In this document: positions 1-13,400 of the stretch, one piece after another
How positions within the stretch are numbered: the first letter of the stretch is position 1
How the letters are laid out: each line of letters begins with the position of its first letter
Assembly: GCA_023079485.1 (NCBI GenBank)
Contig: CM041084.1
Location: 67,427,709 to 67,491,708 of the forward strand
Direction of reading: 5' to 3'
Origin: Archilochus colubris
Lineage: Eukaryota; Chordata; Aves; Apodiformes; Trochilidae
DNA length: 64,000 nucleotides
Position numbers and translations under genes: made by a program
Notes under the pieces: model-generated
What the model saw: only the letters and a program-made list of their open reading frames with translations
What the model was told of the DNA's origin: nothing
Database searches by the model: none

Positions 1-3000
1 TAAGCACAATAGTGAAGCAGGCATCATCGTACCAAGAAGGTGAACTGGATTGAAAAATTATTAATTTTTTCTGAAGCTGTTGGTTTGTCCTTGCTTAGGT
101 AGCCTTCTTGTTCTGGAATACTTCTTGCCTACAGTAAACTTGTTTTTACTACAGTGGCTGCTCTTCAGCTTGGGAGGCAGCCGTCTTAAGGGTCTCGGTT
201 CACTTCTGTCAAGGCTGTTGAGCAGTGTCCCAAGTTTCTTCTTGGCTTTGCTGCAACATCTGAAAGTTCACAGCCCACCCACACAGCAGGAGCTCAGGTG
301 CTCAAGTGCCAGCATAATATGCATCTGTAAATAATTAGTCCATGCAGCCCTTTTGTATTTCTGTCTGGGAATTAATTTAACCGGCTCCCTGCATTGCTTA
401 TTCTTCACTTGGTAGTGCAGTGTTACTCTTTGGATCTCTGACTGCAGAACTTACAGCTCTTTTCTGCTTCTTCTCCCACTAAGCCAGTCAGATGCAAAGT
501 CCTGAAGGAAGGCCTGGAGAGGTTGTATTTGCCCTGGAATTGTGCATGTTATGAGGAAACTTCTCTATTAGAGGTGAAAGAAAAACTGATGGTTTGCAGC
601 TGAGATATTATTTCTGCTTTCATTGAATGACTATGCACTGGGGCCTTTCTCAGTGAGAAGAAGCTCAGTATTCCAGGTCGTTACTCAAAAATACTTCTTT
701 ATTGCTGTTAATGGTCAATCAGCTGCATCACAGGGATTTGTTTACTTGTATTTTATACTTGTTCTTATTGCGTGAGGAGGATGGAAACAGTCTTCCACTG
801 TTGCAGATAGGCAATAACGTTTCCTGCATGTAGACATAGTTGCACCCAGGGTGCATGTAAGCCTTGACTTGTGGAAAACCTCTTTGAGGCTACTGTCATC
901 CTGGAGATGACCTGTAAATTTGGTGTTACCCCTTCTTCTGTCTTCTTTTTTTTTCAGGTTTGGCCACAGGGAACTAATTAGCTTGTAGTGGGACATGTCT
1001 GGTCCTTTCTCTCAGTCCTATTCAGGTAGATGCAGTTGGATAAGGACAAAAAATTTAGTAGCTTTGTTCTGGTATTCCTATGCTGGCTGAGCAAAAGCAA
1101 CACAGTTGCCTCTTCACTTCTGACCCACTTCCCACTGCCAGTCCCTATTTCTGTATTGCAGCAGCTGCTTTCCTTCCCTTTCCTGATGTCACCCGCAACC
1201 AACCCTGTTTGCAAGGAGGAGGACTGGATTTTTGCAGTGTTGGTCTCAAGTAGTATATCAGACTGTGTTCTTAAAAACCCTCTTTGCTAACACCCTGGAG
1301 TCTTCTGTGGGGCTGTACGAGAACCTCTTGTGCTATCAGTAGAGGTTGCATTTATGACTGAAACTTTTCCCCAGGTGTTCAGACTTGTCTGAGCTGGCCA
1401 TGGTTTCACTCCTGATCTGAGGATCTGCATAGGCAGTGGATGGATGTCCTGCAGCCTCCTGAACCTCTACCCAACTTCACCACCACCTGCTAGCAGTTGG
1501 GTGGGAGTGCATCCTGGCGTGTTGACTTAGCAAAAGTGCAGCTACAGGGTTGTGTTTTGTCTCCTACACAAAACGCATACCCTGACCCTACACAAGGGAG
1601 GCCTTGTGGATTATGCTTTTTATTCTCTTGCTGTTTTACATGTGGTTTTGTGTTTTAGTTTGACCCTCTTAGGTTATGTCTCTCAGTACTGTGTCTTGGG
1701 CTGTTCTAGCTTGTCTTGCTCAGCTGTTTTCTATTTCCTGTCAGTCAGACAATGTTTTTTGGTTTGGTTTTTTTTTTTTTTTTTCCTGTGACAGGCTTCT
1801 TTTTATCAGCTCTCCTTGGTTTATTCTTTGATTATATAGGTCCTCTGCTCTGCTCCTCCTGCTTGAGATAATGATGTTTCTTTTCAAACTTCCCTGTGGT
1901 AGCTCAGACCTCTATTTCTGGTTGGTGCTTGTGAGCTAAGTTGTCTTCACCACCCCATGACAAACTCTGAATGACAGATCATTACCTCCTGACCACCAGG
2001 AAAGCAATCAGAGCACATAACTGTCTTGATTTTAAACCTCTCTTCAAGCATAGCTTTTCTGTCTTGGTGCAGGTCAATCAAAAGCTTAGAGAGCTTGTCA
2101 TATATTCCTTACCTTTTGAGTATTTTTTAAATTTTATTTTATTTTTATTAAAATCACCTCTTTCCTTCCTTGAAACCTTGTCAGCTTTGATATTTGCAGC
2201 AACTTTTTGCAAAATACTGGTGAAATTAGCTCCACTCAGTATTGCAACTGTAAGTTAACCTTCGGAGTCTTTCAGAAAGGGTCTTCATACCATCAATGAA
2301 TCTTAAATATCTTTTTCTTTAAGGGATGGGATTCTGAAACAGCTGTTAGAGTAAACTCATCTTAAAACACTGTTTTAAATACTGGGCCTAACTAGTCAGT
2401 GTAAAATAGGCAATTAAATCTCATAATGGAAGACTTTTTCTGCAGAGACCAGTGTTAATTGCATCAGTTGCTACATCTTGTTTGCACATATTGACTGATA
2501 GAACATAAAAGACAAAAGGTAGGTGTGGAATGATTGAACAGTTGTCCAGAAAAGCATCTTACTATATTCATGTCCTTATTTAAAAGTTAAACTGTTTTGA
2601 ACAGTAGTACACTCAGCAGTTAAAATCGAGACCAGACCAGCAAGCTCACTAAATGTACGTAATTGAGCTGGATTTGACAGCTCGCAGCAAATACGAAGCC
2701 CAAGGTGTCTGGAACTCTTGAAAATGGACTGGCCTGGAACACAGATTTCTGTTGTAGTTAATTTGCTTTGAAGCACCTGTTCTTTGGAATCAGCATGACC
2801 TTGTCAGCTTTGTCTGCTTAAGTCAATGATCTGGTGGTTCTGTGTGGAGTTACAAAGAATTTTATCATGTTTAATACAAATAAGGTGGTGGTTCCACTTG
2901 ACATGAAGAACCACAGTTTGTTTCTGTTCTTGCCTTTTAAGATTCCTTCCCCATCAGAAGGTAGTTAGGAAACTCTCAAGGAAAACATAAATACATTTTG

Positions 3001-5299
3001 AAATGTTTGGAGGTTGATTTTAAATTTAATACAGTGATAGGAGGTAATTTTGTCCTTTGCCAGGGTAGAAGATGCTTATCTTTGGATTGTACCATTCTAA
3101 GAAACTACTTATTTCTCTCTTCCCTTGTACTTCTCCCTCTGTGCAAATTATGTTCTGTCTGCAGTTGCCATCTAGTGAAGAGAGCAAACAAACTATACTT
3201 CATTCTTGCATAGCAGTCCTCATTAGAATAAAAATCAGTCTATTTATTTCTAACAGTCTTTGGAACATTGCACGTATGAAGAAATGAGAAACACCTGAAT
3301 GTCAGGAATTCAGAATTCATAGTGCAAAACATGACATTCTACCTGGGCTTGATGTTCAGGATTAATCCACTGTAATAAACCTTGTTTACAAGTAACTTTC
3401 ATTTATAGTAATGCTGAAGTAAACCCCAGGAGTTTCACTGGTAGTTATCTTTGTTAGAGTGAGCATGTACAGAAGATTGAACCACTTATGTCAATTTTTT
3501 CCCCCAGTTTAGTGTCGTATTCAGCATAAGAATATTTGTGATTTTTTCCCCCCAATTTCCTGATTGCTCTGTCTTAAAAGAGGAATTTAAACATTGATCA
3601 ATGTGAAATAATCTGCTTTAAAAGTATTATGTATAGATACTCAGTTCAAACTGAATATTTCTTTATTATTCTGATTAATTAAAATGATCAAGCTTTTCTA
3701 TTTTGATGAGCCCACTGATGACAGCACACATTTTTCAGGTTCCTCTGTAATAAAATTTAGACTGTAGTCAGCAGACTCCAGAAAAAAACTGTGAGCTAAG
3801 ACATTAAAAGTCTTGTTAAACCATATTTTACTTCACAGGGAATCAGAAACCATTGCCAAGTAATTCAGTACTTGCTCCACCAGCATGTTCCACCAGAAAA
3901 GAGGAACCAAGTGCTCTCCTAGAATGGGTTCTTGAAGGCTGCTTTTTTTACAACAAAACTCAGGCTTTAAGTCACTGAATAGGTGGTGCTACTTGTTTGG
4001 TTTTGGAGTGTTCTGGCAGTGATTAACATGTAACTATGTGAGAATTTGCCAGCATCTTGGTTTAAACTAATCCTGGCCATAGTCTTTTATCACTGAAAGC
4101 AATGATAAGGCATTGACTTCCAATGTTGACCTAAACACCTACAGAAAGGGTAGCAGCAGTGGGTTGCAGTAAATTCAGCAAGTACAGATTTTGTTTGTGC
4201 TGAAATCCAGAGAGAACTTGTGTAATGTTTTGTTATGCTGTTGATTTGCTGTGTGTATGAAAGCTACCTCTCTTCTGACAATGTGGAGTTCTCCAAATGG
4301 CAATTTCTATGATCCAGTCACTGAATGAAGTCTGTTTTAATTGAAGATAAAATGGAAGTTATCACTGTGTTGGTTTAGAAATAAGCAAACACAACTTTGC
4401 CCTCAGTGCTATCTGACCACATAGTTCATTCTAGCTTTTTGACTGTGGTAGTGCAAAATCATCTTCAAAACCAAACAAATTTTAAGAAAACCACCCCAAG
4501 CTTCCAAAACTTCCTCCTATCTGAATATCCTTTCATCTGCTCACAAAAGTGTTGTCTTTTATTGGCATCTGACTCCCCAGAAGGAAGGATTTGGGTTTTT
4601 TCCTTCACTCATTTTTCCTTTCTTCCCCCTCTCATCCCCTGCCTTTTTTTGCTTTCTTTTTTTTTCTTTTTTTAATTCTTTTGGAGAAGGAATTAACACA
4701 AGATTTGTCCCTTGTAGGTCCTGATACAATTTTTGGTATTTCTTTGTATTTTGTCTGCAGCTAGGGTAGCTTGAAGATAAATGTCTTTCCTAGTGACAGT
4801 GGACATGTGTAGACCTTCCTGTCCCAGCCTGGTCTGTGGTTGTCTGAAAAATGGCAGCAGGGGAACCTTTGCTTTTAGAGTTTATTAGCTCATTGTGTAC
4901 TTTGCTCTCTGAAGCACCTTTACTAATTATAGGCAGTCAATAGTTTGGGGATTTTTTTTCAAATTGATCTCTGTCATTGGACTTCTTGGTAACAAAAACT
5001 GGATGTGTACAGTCATCTCAGTACTGTTTTTGTCCTTGAATAGTGATTGACTTCCAGAGTGAGCATGTCAGATGAGAATTTAAACAGCCACAGTTCAATA
5101 GCAACTGTAGTCTACTGATTTTTTTTGAGTGTCCTAGTGTGGGTCATTCCAATTCCTCCCCTGAAACAGACTCTGAAGGCTTTCAGATGAAGGCAAGAGC
5201 TGTAGCTTCGAAGTCTAATCTAGAAGTAAGCTGTTGAAGTTAGTGGACCACTTGTGTACTGCTTCAGTATAGCTAGCAGGTTAAATGTGTTTGGTTTTC
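1..5299. other. Noncoding stretch, no exon recognised
   Basis: AT-rich sequence with short open frames only; none shows a recognisable domain, a coding-like residue pattern or splice sites that join to a neighbour. T-rich runs occur near 1,768-1,785 and 4,648-4,675. It is either intergenic or the left part of ECI2 intron 1, because the first ECI2 exon found (15,119) begins in mid-codon and needs an upstream partner. Confidence 0.5.
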
Positions 5300-5733
5300 A
5301 CAGAATTACAGGTTGGAAGGGATCTCTGGAGGTCACCTGGTCCAATCTCCCTGTGCAAGCAGGGCCAGCTGGAGCTGGTTAGCAGGGGCCATGTCTGGAC
5401 AGCTTTTTGATATCTCCAAGGATGGAGATACTGCCACCTCCATGGGCGACCTGTGCTAGTTCTGAGTCACTCTCACAGTAAGAAAGGGTTTGCTCATGTT
5501 CAGGAGGAGCCTCCTGTGCTTCAGTTTGTGTCCATTGCCTGTTATCCTGTCAAGTGGGCACAGAGAAGAGCCTGGCTCTTTCCTCTTTGCACCCATGTGA
5601 GATGCTCCAGTTCTTTAAGCATCTTTGTGGCCCTTCACTAGAGTCTTTCTGGTATGTCCATGGCTCTCTTGTACTGGGGGACTCAGAACTGTAAACAGAG
5701 GTGGGTTCACCACTGCTGAGTAGAGGGGATTCC
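5300..5733 (-). mobile_element. CR1 LINE fragment, 3' part
   Basis: Read on the - strand, this ends in the CR1 3' tail. On the + strand it opens with the typical gaattacaggttggaaggga block and continues through the GGTCAC..TCCAATC and 'cctcctgtgcttcagtttgtg' stretches found in 5'-truncated CR1 copies. It is well diverged, so it is an old insertion. The open frames at 5,453-5,735 are remnants of the element and not host genes. Confidence 0.85.
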
Positions 5734-8700
5734 ATTATCTGAAATGATTTCTTGAGGATTAGATTAATTGTGTATGGATTCTTTGCTAGCTCTTTGGCAC
5801 TCCAAAAAAGTGGCTATTTCTTGTAGTAAGGTGCTCTGGTAATATTTATTCTGAAAATAAGATATAAGAGGTATATAACTTGTAGAATGCACAATAGTTC
5901 TTGAATAATTTGACCCTTAGAAGCCAACCGTTAAAACAGGCTAACATTTTTCTTTCAAATATGCTATCATTTTATACCATTATAAATATGCATGTAAAAT
6001 GCTTACTGCTTCAGTATATTAGTATTAACAAGCCTGTTCCTGAAACAAGAGAGTCTTTGTGGCTGGCTTTGTGTCGTTTTTCTTAATTGTCAGTAAGATA
6101 CTGAATGAGTCACTTTTATTCTGAGGAGAAACTTCCAGGTTATTTGAGTTGTCAACCAATAGTTCTTCATAATCTTCTATAACAATATCACAATCCAATA
6201 TGATTATACATGTTGCACCCCAATAGTAACTGCACTATCCAGTGTGAGCTTCTGACCTCTGTCATGGGAGCTGCTGCTATGGGTATTTCGAGTATGTGAG
6301 AACTTTAGATCTCAGCCCAAGTCATCACCAGATTATTATGAACTAAATTGGTTTGGGTCTTTACAGGACACCTGTAACTTTTTCTTGTGTGGGTGGTGGA
6401 AGTAGTGCCAAAACCAAGAGCAGTTGTACTGCTTTCTGTTTAGACCTAATTTGTTTAATTCTGAATTATTGGAAAGAATTCTGCATTTAGACAGGGTAAG
6501 CCATTGGCAAATACTGCTTCGTTGTTTTATAGTATAGTATGTTCAGTCATCCCCAGTATATCTAGGTGTCATGGATTCAGGAGAGAAAGGAAGCTTCAGA
6601 CAAGTACTTAGTGTTCATTCACTGCTTCATCTGAACTAGCAGGGGGGTATCTGTGGGTTTTCTAATGTGCGTGGGGCTCCAGCAGCTGGTAGTATCATTT
6701 GGAAAAACCTACCTACCATAGCCAAAAGCCATTAATATGGAGGTGTATGCTTTCTTGCTCTCCATACAGTCAGGATTTGTTCCCAGAGGCCAAACAAAGA
6801 TGGCTTTTTTCCGTTCTTGGTATTATTCTGAGTCTTTGTTGATGACTCTCTTGATAAAGCTTCCTTAGATAAGAATGCATAAAGAACTTGTGTGAGTTTG
6901 TTACTCTCCAAATACTACAGTAATCTTTGAGTGATTCTCAAAAAATATCACATGTATGAACAGCTCTGTATTTTTTTGAAAGATTCATGTTTGTAAGTTT
7001 TGAATGTGTTTGGGAGGATATCTGTAAGTCTTCCTGCATGCAGAGATGTCTTGGGTGGACTGAGGATGAAAAGGAGATTCTCTTATGCTTTACTAATTCA
7101 CTGTTTCTAGTTAACTGAAGTCTGCTGAAAATAGGAAGTTTTTGCAGAGATTTCAGGAGATGATCCCATTTTTCCTCCCAGAAGCTGTGATGAGAGCATA
7201 TTAGCTGTACCTGTATAGAGCACAAAGAGCATCCCATTTCAGATCTTGGTGAATAATGATCTAGATCTTTGATACTTAGCTGTTCTTTAATATTGAAAAA
7301 AAAAAAAATCAGGCTTAGCTGAGCCTTTTGCACTAAACAACAGTGATTCAGTACTTCAATTTGCCAACAGATACATCATTATCTTCTAGCTTTTTACATG
7401 TCAAAACAGTGTAGGAGCATAGAACACTAAAAGCTGATAACGATTTATAAACCAAACTTGGTTTTAGGGAAACTATTGAAATGTTCTTACGTAAACAATA
7501 AGCTAATTTGACTTTTTCTTTCTGTTATAGCAGCAGTAAGTGATTATATAGTATTTGCACTGATCTTTTCTTCTAGATAGATACATTGGGAACAGCAGAA
7601 CACTACAAGTATTCCTAATATCTGAGAGCAATAAGTTTTATTTACTCCACTGTAGCTGCAGTCTAATGGGCTACTGCCAGGGGCTGTGCTGGTACACCAG
7701 GAAAGTTATCTTATTTTTTATGAAAACTGGAGGTCTGTCTACTGAGTCGTCAACAACTCCATGTCATTACCATGACAGATATAACTTTGCCAAGTGAATC
7801 AAATGTGTTGTTTTCTAGAGAGTAACCTTGGTGCTGATAACACTTTCTCAGGCTACCTGTTTTTGGCTGAAGAAGTGATGTGCTTGTTATGATAGGTCTT
7901 TGCAGGGGCCTTGCTTTACCAGACAGACTTGTGCATTAGTTCTTGCTGCATGAAGAAATAAAAGTGGAGTCTGGTAACTAAGCTGATGTTAACCTACTGC
8001 TAACCCTCATTCACCTGCTAACTTGGAATACTACAAAGTTACTGTCACGGGGCATCTTAGTGGTAGCTATGCAGGACTCAAACCAGCTGAGCCTGTGAAC
8101 TTACATGGGGAAAGTACAGACTGTTTTGCATGCAGTAGTTACTGCAGAACACTTGCCTTCTGGATTATAAGGTATGAAAGTCACTGTCATGAAAAATTAG
8201 GGGAGTTGAGCTTAACTCAAAGGAGTAACTCAATTACTTCACTGTTTCCTTCTTTTGTAGTTTCTGTATGTTGGAAAATATGCTAGTTACTGAAATTTGG
8301 ACAGACAAAAATTGTTAGAGGCAGCCTCTTCTTCTCCATCTGAATGAAGACATAATTTCATTTGTCTGTGTTCTGAATTGTTTTAGTTTTAACTAATGGC
8401 AGAGGTTCTTTAAGGAGATGCATGCAAATGAGGGGAAGTGGAAGTTTTGCCATGGGATAGTTGTGAAAGCAGATGCAGGCTTTTTCAGGATGTCATTTTA
8501 TGTGTCAAATACGGTTAGTCCACATTTCAGAGTATAAAACCTTACAGGATTAAAAATTAACAGCTGAAGTAACTTAACTCTATTAATGTAAAAACTGTCA
8601 GTCTAAAGTTTCTTCAGTATGATATCCTGTTTGTATGAAGGTCAATCTGTGCAGCTTAGAGGGATACTGCTTTCCACCTAGAAGTCTGACAGAACATGGT

Positions 8701-10227
8701 AACAGACATTTATTTGACAGACACTCATGAGAAACTAAGTAATTCTGCAGAGGGGAGGGGGCTGAGGAGAAGAAACATCCTGAGAGACGAGTATATGACA
8801 AAGAAATACTGTATACAGTCAAGTGATCTGAAGGTCTTTGGGAGAAGCCCGTAACAGGGTGGCACAGAGGATTGCTTTGTTTCTGCAGCCAGAAGGATTT
8901 CTGCCCGTCTTCTGTATGAATCAATTATCCCATCCTCCCCATATACCTGTCCTTCTTTTGCCCTCCAGCAGCAAAGCAGGAATGATTGCTCCAGATTATT
9001 AGCTGCATCTTCTTTTCCCCTCTTAGCTCTAGGTAGCTTGTATGGAGAGAGAGAAACTAGAGGACTGAGCAGAAATTTGACATTAACCCCATCTACCTTC
9101 AGGTGCCCAGGAAAAGTGCTTGTTTTGCTGTGTTAGTTCTCTGGTGTGTGAACATTTATGAATTCTTAATGCTATGCTATTGTGTAGGTAAATATCTGTT
9201 TGGATTTAGTAGTAAATAACCAACAGCATGATAAATGGTGGTTTTGGCAACTGGTAGTGATTTCTTTGTTAGCAGAAGGGACAGTAGCTTCTCACTCAGC
9301 AAAATAAAGTGAACTACAACTGTAAATTTCCGGTGTGCAGAAAATGCTGCAAGTGAATCTGGAAAACAGTAATGTTATTTTCCTAATTACAGAGAATGCT
9401 ATGAAATTCTAGCACTGCTAATGCTTTGCGTGTTGTCATAATTGGAGTATCAGCCTTTTTTCAATCTTCTTTTTAGGGATTCTAATGTGAAGTCTTGGGA
9501 GGTAAAATAAAGAGAAGCTGGTGTCTCGAGTTGAATATCTTTTTCCAGATGGTCCAGTTACTTTTCTTACAGTTACAGTCTTAAATACTGGTTTCTATTC
9601 CTCTCACATGCCTCATTTCCTAACAGTTGTTATAGTTGCCTGTGGAGGCGACCTTTCCCACTCCTGCACCTCTTGATGTAGCTGAACTAATGATTAAGGG
9701 CTGCCATTCTATTCCTAGACTCCTTTCTTTCTCCTTCATGAAGAAAATATGGGATAATTTTGAGGGAGAATGAAAATGGGATAAGTGCTACTGAAGGAGT
9801 GGGACCGAAGCCTGAGATGCTGCTTGGAGCATCCATGAATGGGTGTCAGGAGGCAAGAACCACCCTGGTCACCCTGCTGTGGTGCTATGGTTGCTCTGCT
9901 TTGGCTGTGTGTGTCCCAGCAGCAGGAGATGAGGCAGCAAGGAGGTCTCATTTGGTTGTTCCTCTGCTTGACTTCACAGCAGCCTCTCAGAACAGCAGCT
10001 GCTGGTGCTGGAGTAGACCCGGTGAAGCACTCAGGACAAGTTTTGGGCTCCTGAACCTTGTAGTTGAGTCTGGTGCCTCAGAAGCACTGGTGGCCTAGGT
10101 TGGCAACATGTGCTGACTTTTCTTTGCAGGGACTCTGGAGAGACCTGTTAATCAGAAACTTGGTTTAGTTACAAACACACACTTGGCACCTTGAGGTTTG
10201 GGGGAATTCATTGCTGTGTATCCTGAC
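5734..10227. other. Noncoding stretch, no exon recognised
   Basis: No domain-bearing frame, CpG island or RNA gene was recognised. The longest frames (6,938-7,333 on the - strand and 8,598-8,924 on the - strand) have low-complexity or random composition and no family resemblance. Nothing else is supported here. Confidence 0.5.
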
Positions 10228-10413
10228 TGTCATGGTTTAACACTGGCCTGGCAATTAAACCAAGTAACAGGTGCTCTCTATTAAGATATAGATGGGCCAG
10301 GATAAAGGTGATTTTCTGTCTTGCACTTTTGCTTTCAACTACTTACAAGAGACTGAGCTGAAAGCAAAAGTACAAGACAGGAAATCACCTTTATCCTGGC
10401 CCAATCCAGGACA
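10228..10413. mobile_element. 186-bp LTR-like foldback element with 5-bp target duplication
   Basis: The element starts TGTCATGGTTTAAC and ends CCAGGACA, so it has TG...CA ends and TGTC/GACA terminal inverted bases, as avian LTRs do. It is flanked by the same 5 bases, CTGAC, at 10,223-10,227 and 10,414-10,418, which looks like a target-site duplication. Inside is a large inverted repeat: arms 10,293-10,337 and 10,359-10,403, 43 of 45 positions complementary, with a 21-nt loop. There is no coding sequence. The ends resemble avian endogenous-retrovirus LTRs from memory, but the size is far below a usual LTR; it may be an internally deleted or rearranged solo LTR, or a short nonautonomous element. 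Confidence 0.65.
10293..10403. repeat. 45-bp inverted repeat (hairpin), 21-nt loop
   Basis: Arms 10,293-10,337 and 10,359-10,403 pair at 43 of 45 positions. The exceptions are a T/G (wobble in RNA) at 10,315/10,381 and a C/A at 10,324/10,372. RNA from either strand would fold into a stem longer than a usual pre-miRNA stem. It lies wholly inside the LTR-like element. Confidence 0.9.
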
Positions 10414-13400
10414 CTGACTAAAAATACCTGAACAGCCCATACAATTGCTTCTCCAGAAGCACCAGCAAAACAGTATTTTGTTTAATTTTCTCCCATGATT
10501 GAAAGAACGTGAGTAGAAATATTGCCAGTTTATGATGCTGTAGTACCAGGTCTGTGTGAAACAGCAAAGGGGCAGCTACTGTCCTGCTCAGTGTTCTGTG
10601 TGAGGAACATGTGGAAAGAGCAGCATGGAATCACACAGCACATTGCCATAGTCATCATGGCAAAGTAGAGATGGCACGTGTATTATCTGAAGTATCACAC
10701 ATGATGTGCAAAAGATACCCACATCTCCTATTAAACATATGTTCCAGGATTCATCTGAGAGCCACTTTAATGTACTGCTTGCTTCTATCTGACAACACTT
10801 CCTGTTCTTTTCCTTCCTTGTCTCCCTGAAGATAGTTACAATAAAGTAAAATGAGCATTTTTCCTGTTCTGTCAGGAGTTTTAAACACACGTGTTTCTAG
10901 CACCACCTACTGCTTTTAATCCTAATAGTATTTTTAACTGCTTTTGTCTGTGCTTTATTTCCTCAGGATCTACTAACGTTTAAGAGAAAACCATTTATTA
11001 AGTAAGTGGAAGATGGAGCTCAGGTATATCCATCCCTTTCTTTCACTGAGCACGTCTGATGTTTCCTGTGCAAAGAGATCTTTTTGATCTTCTGTGTAGT
11101 TTTAATGAGGAAACTGCTAAGTTGCTTTAAAAGTTAGGAAGGGAGCAGACACCATTGTACAAAAAGTTGGCATTTTTAACTCTATAAAAGTTCTTACGTG
11201 AGTGACAAAACTGCACAGTAATGAGGGGCTTTGCAGTTTTTGTTAAACAGTGAGAGCCTACTTTCAGCATAACAACTTTTAAAAAACATCTTTTAAGAGC
11301 CTTATGATTGAATATTTATCAGGATAAGAGACATTTATGTGAACAGGTAGAGTGAGCAGGGTAAACGATGGGTTTGCAAGATACCTGGCGTGACTGAATG
11401 GGAACAAAAAGATGTCCAAAGCAAGAATGGGATCAAAAAGATGTCCAAACCAAGAAAATAAATATGATATTATTGTCAGCCTGGATTTTTCAAATTCAGG
11501 CAGTGATGCCCAGGGTTTATTTCTTTTTTTTCAGAGTGTACAGCTTGTGAAGTACCAAGTGAATGATCTTACAGGAGTGCACGGCCATTTGTCGTGGTGT
11601 CTGGCTGCTCTGCCAAGTTGTGACTCCTCTTGCCTCTCTCCTCTGGTGGGAGCTGGCTTTTTACAGCTGGGGGAGGTTGCTGGGCCCTCACCACCCTTCC
11701 GTGGGACCTGGTACAACAAAGGTAATTTGCAGCAGTGGGACAGTGGCAGCTGATTGTCTGCAAGGGACAGGGCAATAAAGAGAGGAACCTTTGTGAAGGA
11801 AGTAATATAGCTTTGTTGCAGCATGTAGATGAGAAGGGGGATTACAGAGGGAGTTTTGATTACCTTTCCAAGTTTTCTGTTTGAATTGAAACTGCAGGTT
11901 TGACACCAGTAGTATGTAGTTTATGTTCCAGGCTCTCTGCCTGCCATGTGGTTGTTTTGGCAGGGCTGCTAAAATGAGGTGTGGATTTGCTCAGTGATGG
12001 AATTGCAAGGGAACAACAGAGGAGGGAGTAAGTCCTCCCTGTAGTGGGTTACAGTAGCCTCTCCTGCTCCTTGGTCTTGGGGATTGTGGCAGGGTGTCAC
12101 TTTGTGGTCCCAGAGACAGCAGTGTTGATGTGTGTGCTGACAGGTGACAAGTCATCTTCTCTGCCCTCTTTATATGATCTGCTTGGAGTCAAGGAGCTCT
12201 GCTCTGGCTATTTGTGTGTCACTCTGAAGAACGAGGTCCTTACCAAGGTGGATAAAGTGAAATAACTTAAATTTTCCCTTGCATTTTCATCCTTTATTAT
12301 TTTAATAGAGAAATAGTACCAGTCAACTTAGCTTTAGCATCTTGAGAACTGGTGCTCATCGCTGCTGTTAAAGTCATCAGTATCTTGCAGAGAACTGAGC
12401 TATAAGCAGAAAGGAAGAACTAAAGAGAAGAGGCATTTTTTATAACCAGGCTTTAATCAGACTTTAATAAATGGCTAAGTTGGTTAGTTTGCTATTATGA
12501 ACTGGCAGGTAAGGAGGAAAAGAAGAAAAGAAGAATATCATAGGAAAGTAGCTCTGAGTCTGGACTTACTAAAAGATCATTCCACTTTTTCCTAGGCAGG
12601 CATGTTTTTTATTCATGTAATTGTTTTCTCTTCCTTCTCACTTGTCCACTTTGCATCCTTAACAAGGAAGAGATCTTGTGATCTGCTAAATCCCCAAAAT
12701 CCTTAACCATGAATATATGTGCTAAATGCATATATTTACTTTCAAACCATCTGCTGTGCTGCTTCCCTCTCTCCAGTTGTCCATGCTCTTGGTCATTTAT
12801 GGTCACTATCAAGCTGCGTATAAAAGAGATTCTTAAACCTGTTTATAGTATTTCAAGGATTGTGTTACCATAGTCATGTCCTGCTTGTCAATCATGGTGT
12901 GAACCAAATTTTTCCTTTTTAAACATTGAATGAATTTCAGTGTAATCACTGCCTAGATAGACAAAAAATCTTTTACCAGATACATGAATCATCTTGGGAA
13001 CAGCAGCGCTCAAGTAGTTCCAATCGTGGCTGGAAAAACTGGAGGGGAGGGAAAAAACCCCTAAACCAGAAGGAACTGCTGGTTGTCTTCCTGCACTCAT
13101 TTTTTTTTTCCTGAAAATATGACTTTAAAAGCATGCTTGTGAATAGGACCTGAAAGTGAATGTCATGTACTGTGATTCCAGAACAAACTCTGTGTCAAAT
13201 CCATTTAGGTACATGTTTCCCTGGCAAAGTGCTTTTATCGATGCTGAAAGTTTTAGCTAGATAATGTCCCAGCTGCCTAAGGGATAAACTTATTAAACTC
13301 TGGCAAAGTCTTTTGAACTCATCAGTTTACCTGAATGTTAGTTAAACTGGCAGATGGTTAACCCCCATTCACCTGGGTGCACTGCTGTGTTAGTAAAATC

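Noticed and set aside
9760..10098. 112-codon + strand frame as the missing ECI2 first exon
   Set aside because: No arginine-rich amphipathic presequence, no donor leaving two bases of a codon in a suitable place, and no CpG-rich promoter around it.
10293..10403. Hairpin as a bacterial-type terminator
   Set aside because: Eukaryotic context, no T-tract follows, and the hairpin sits within a flanked mobile element.
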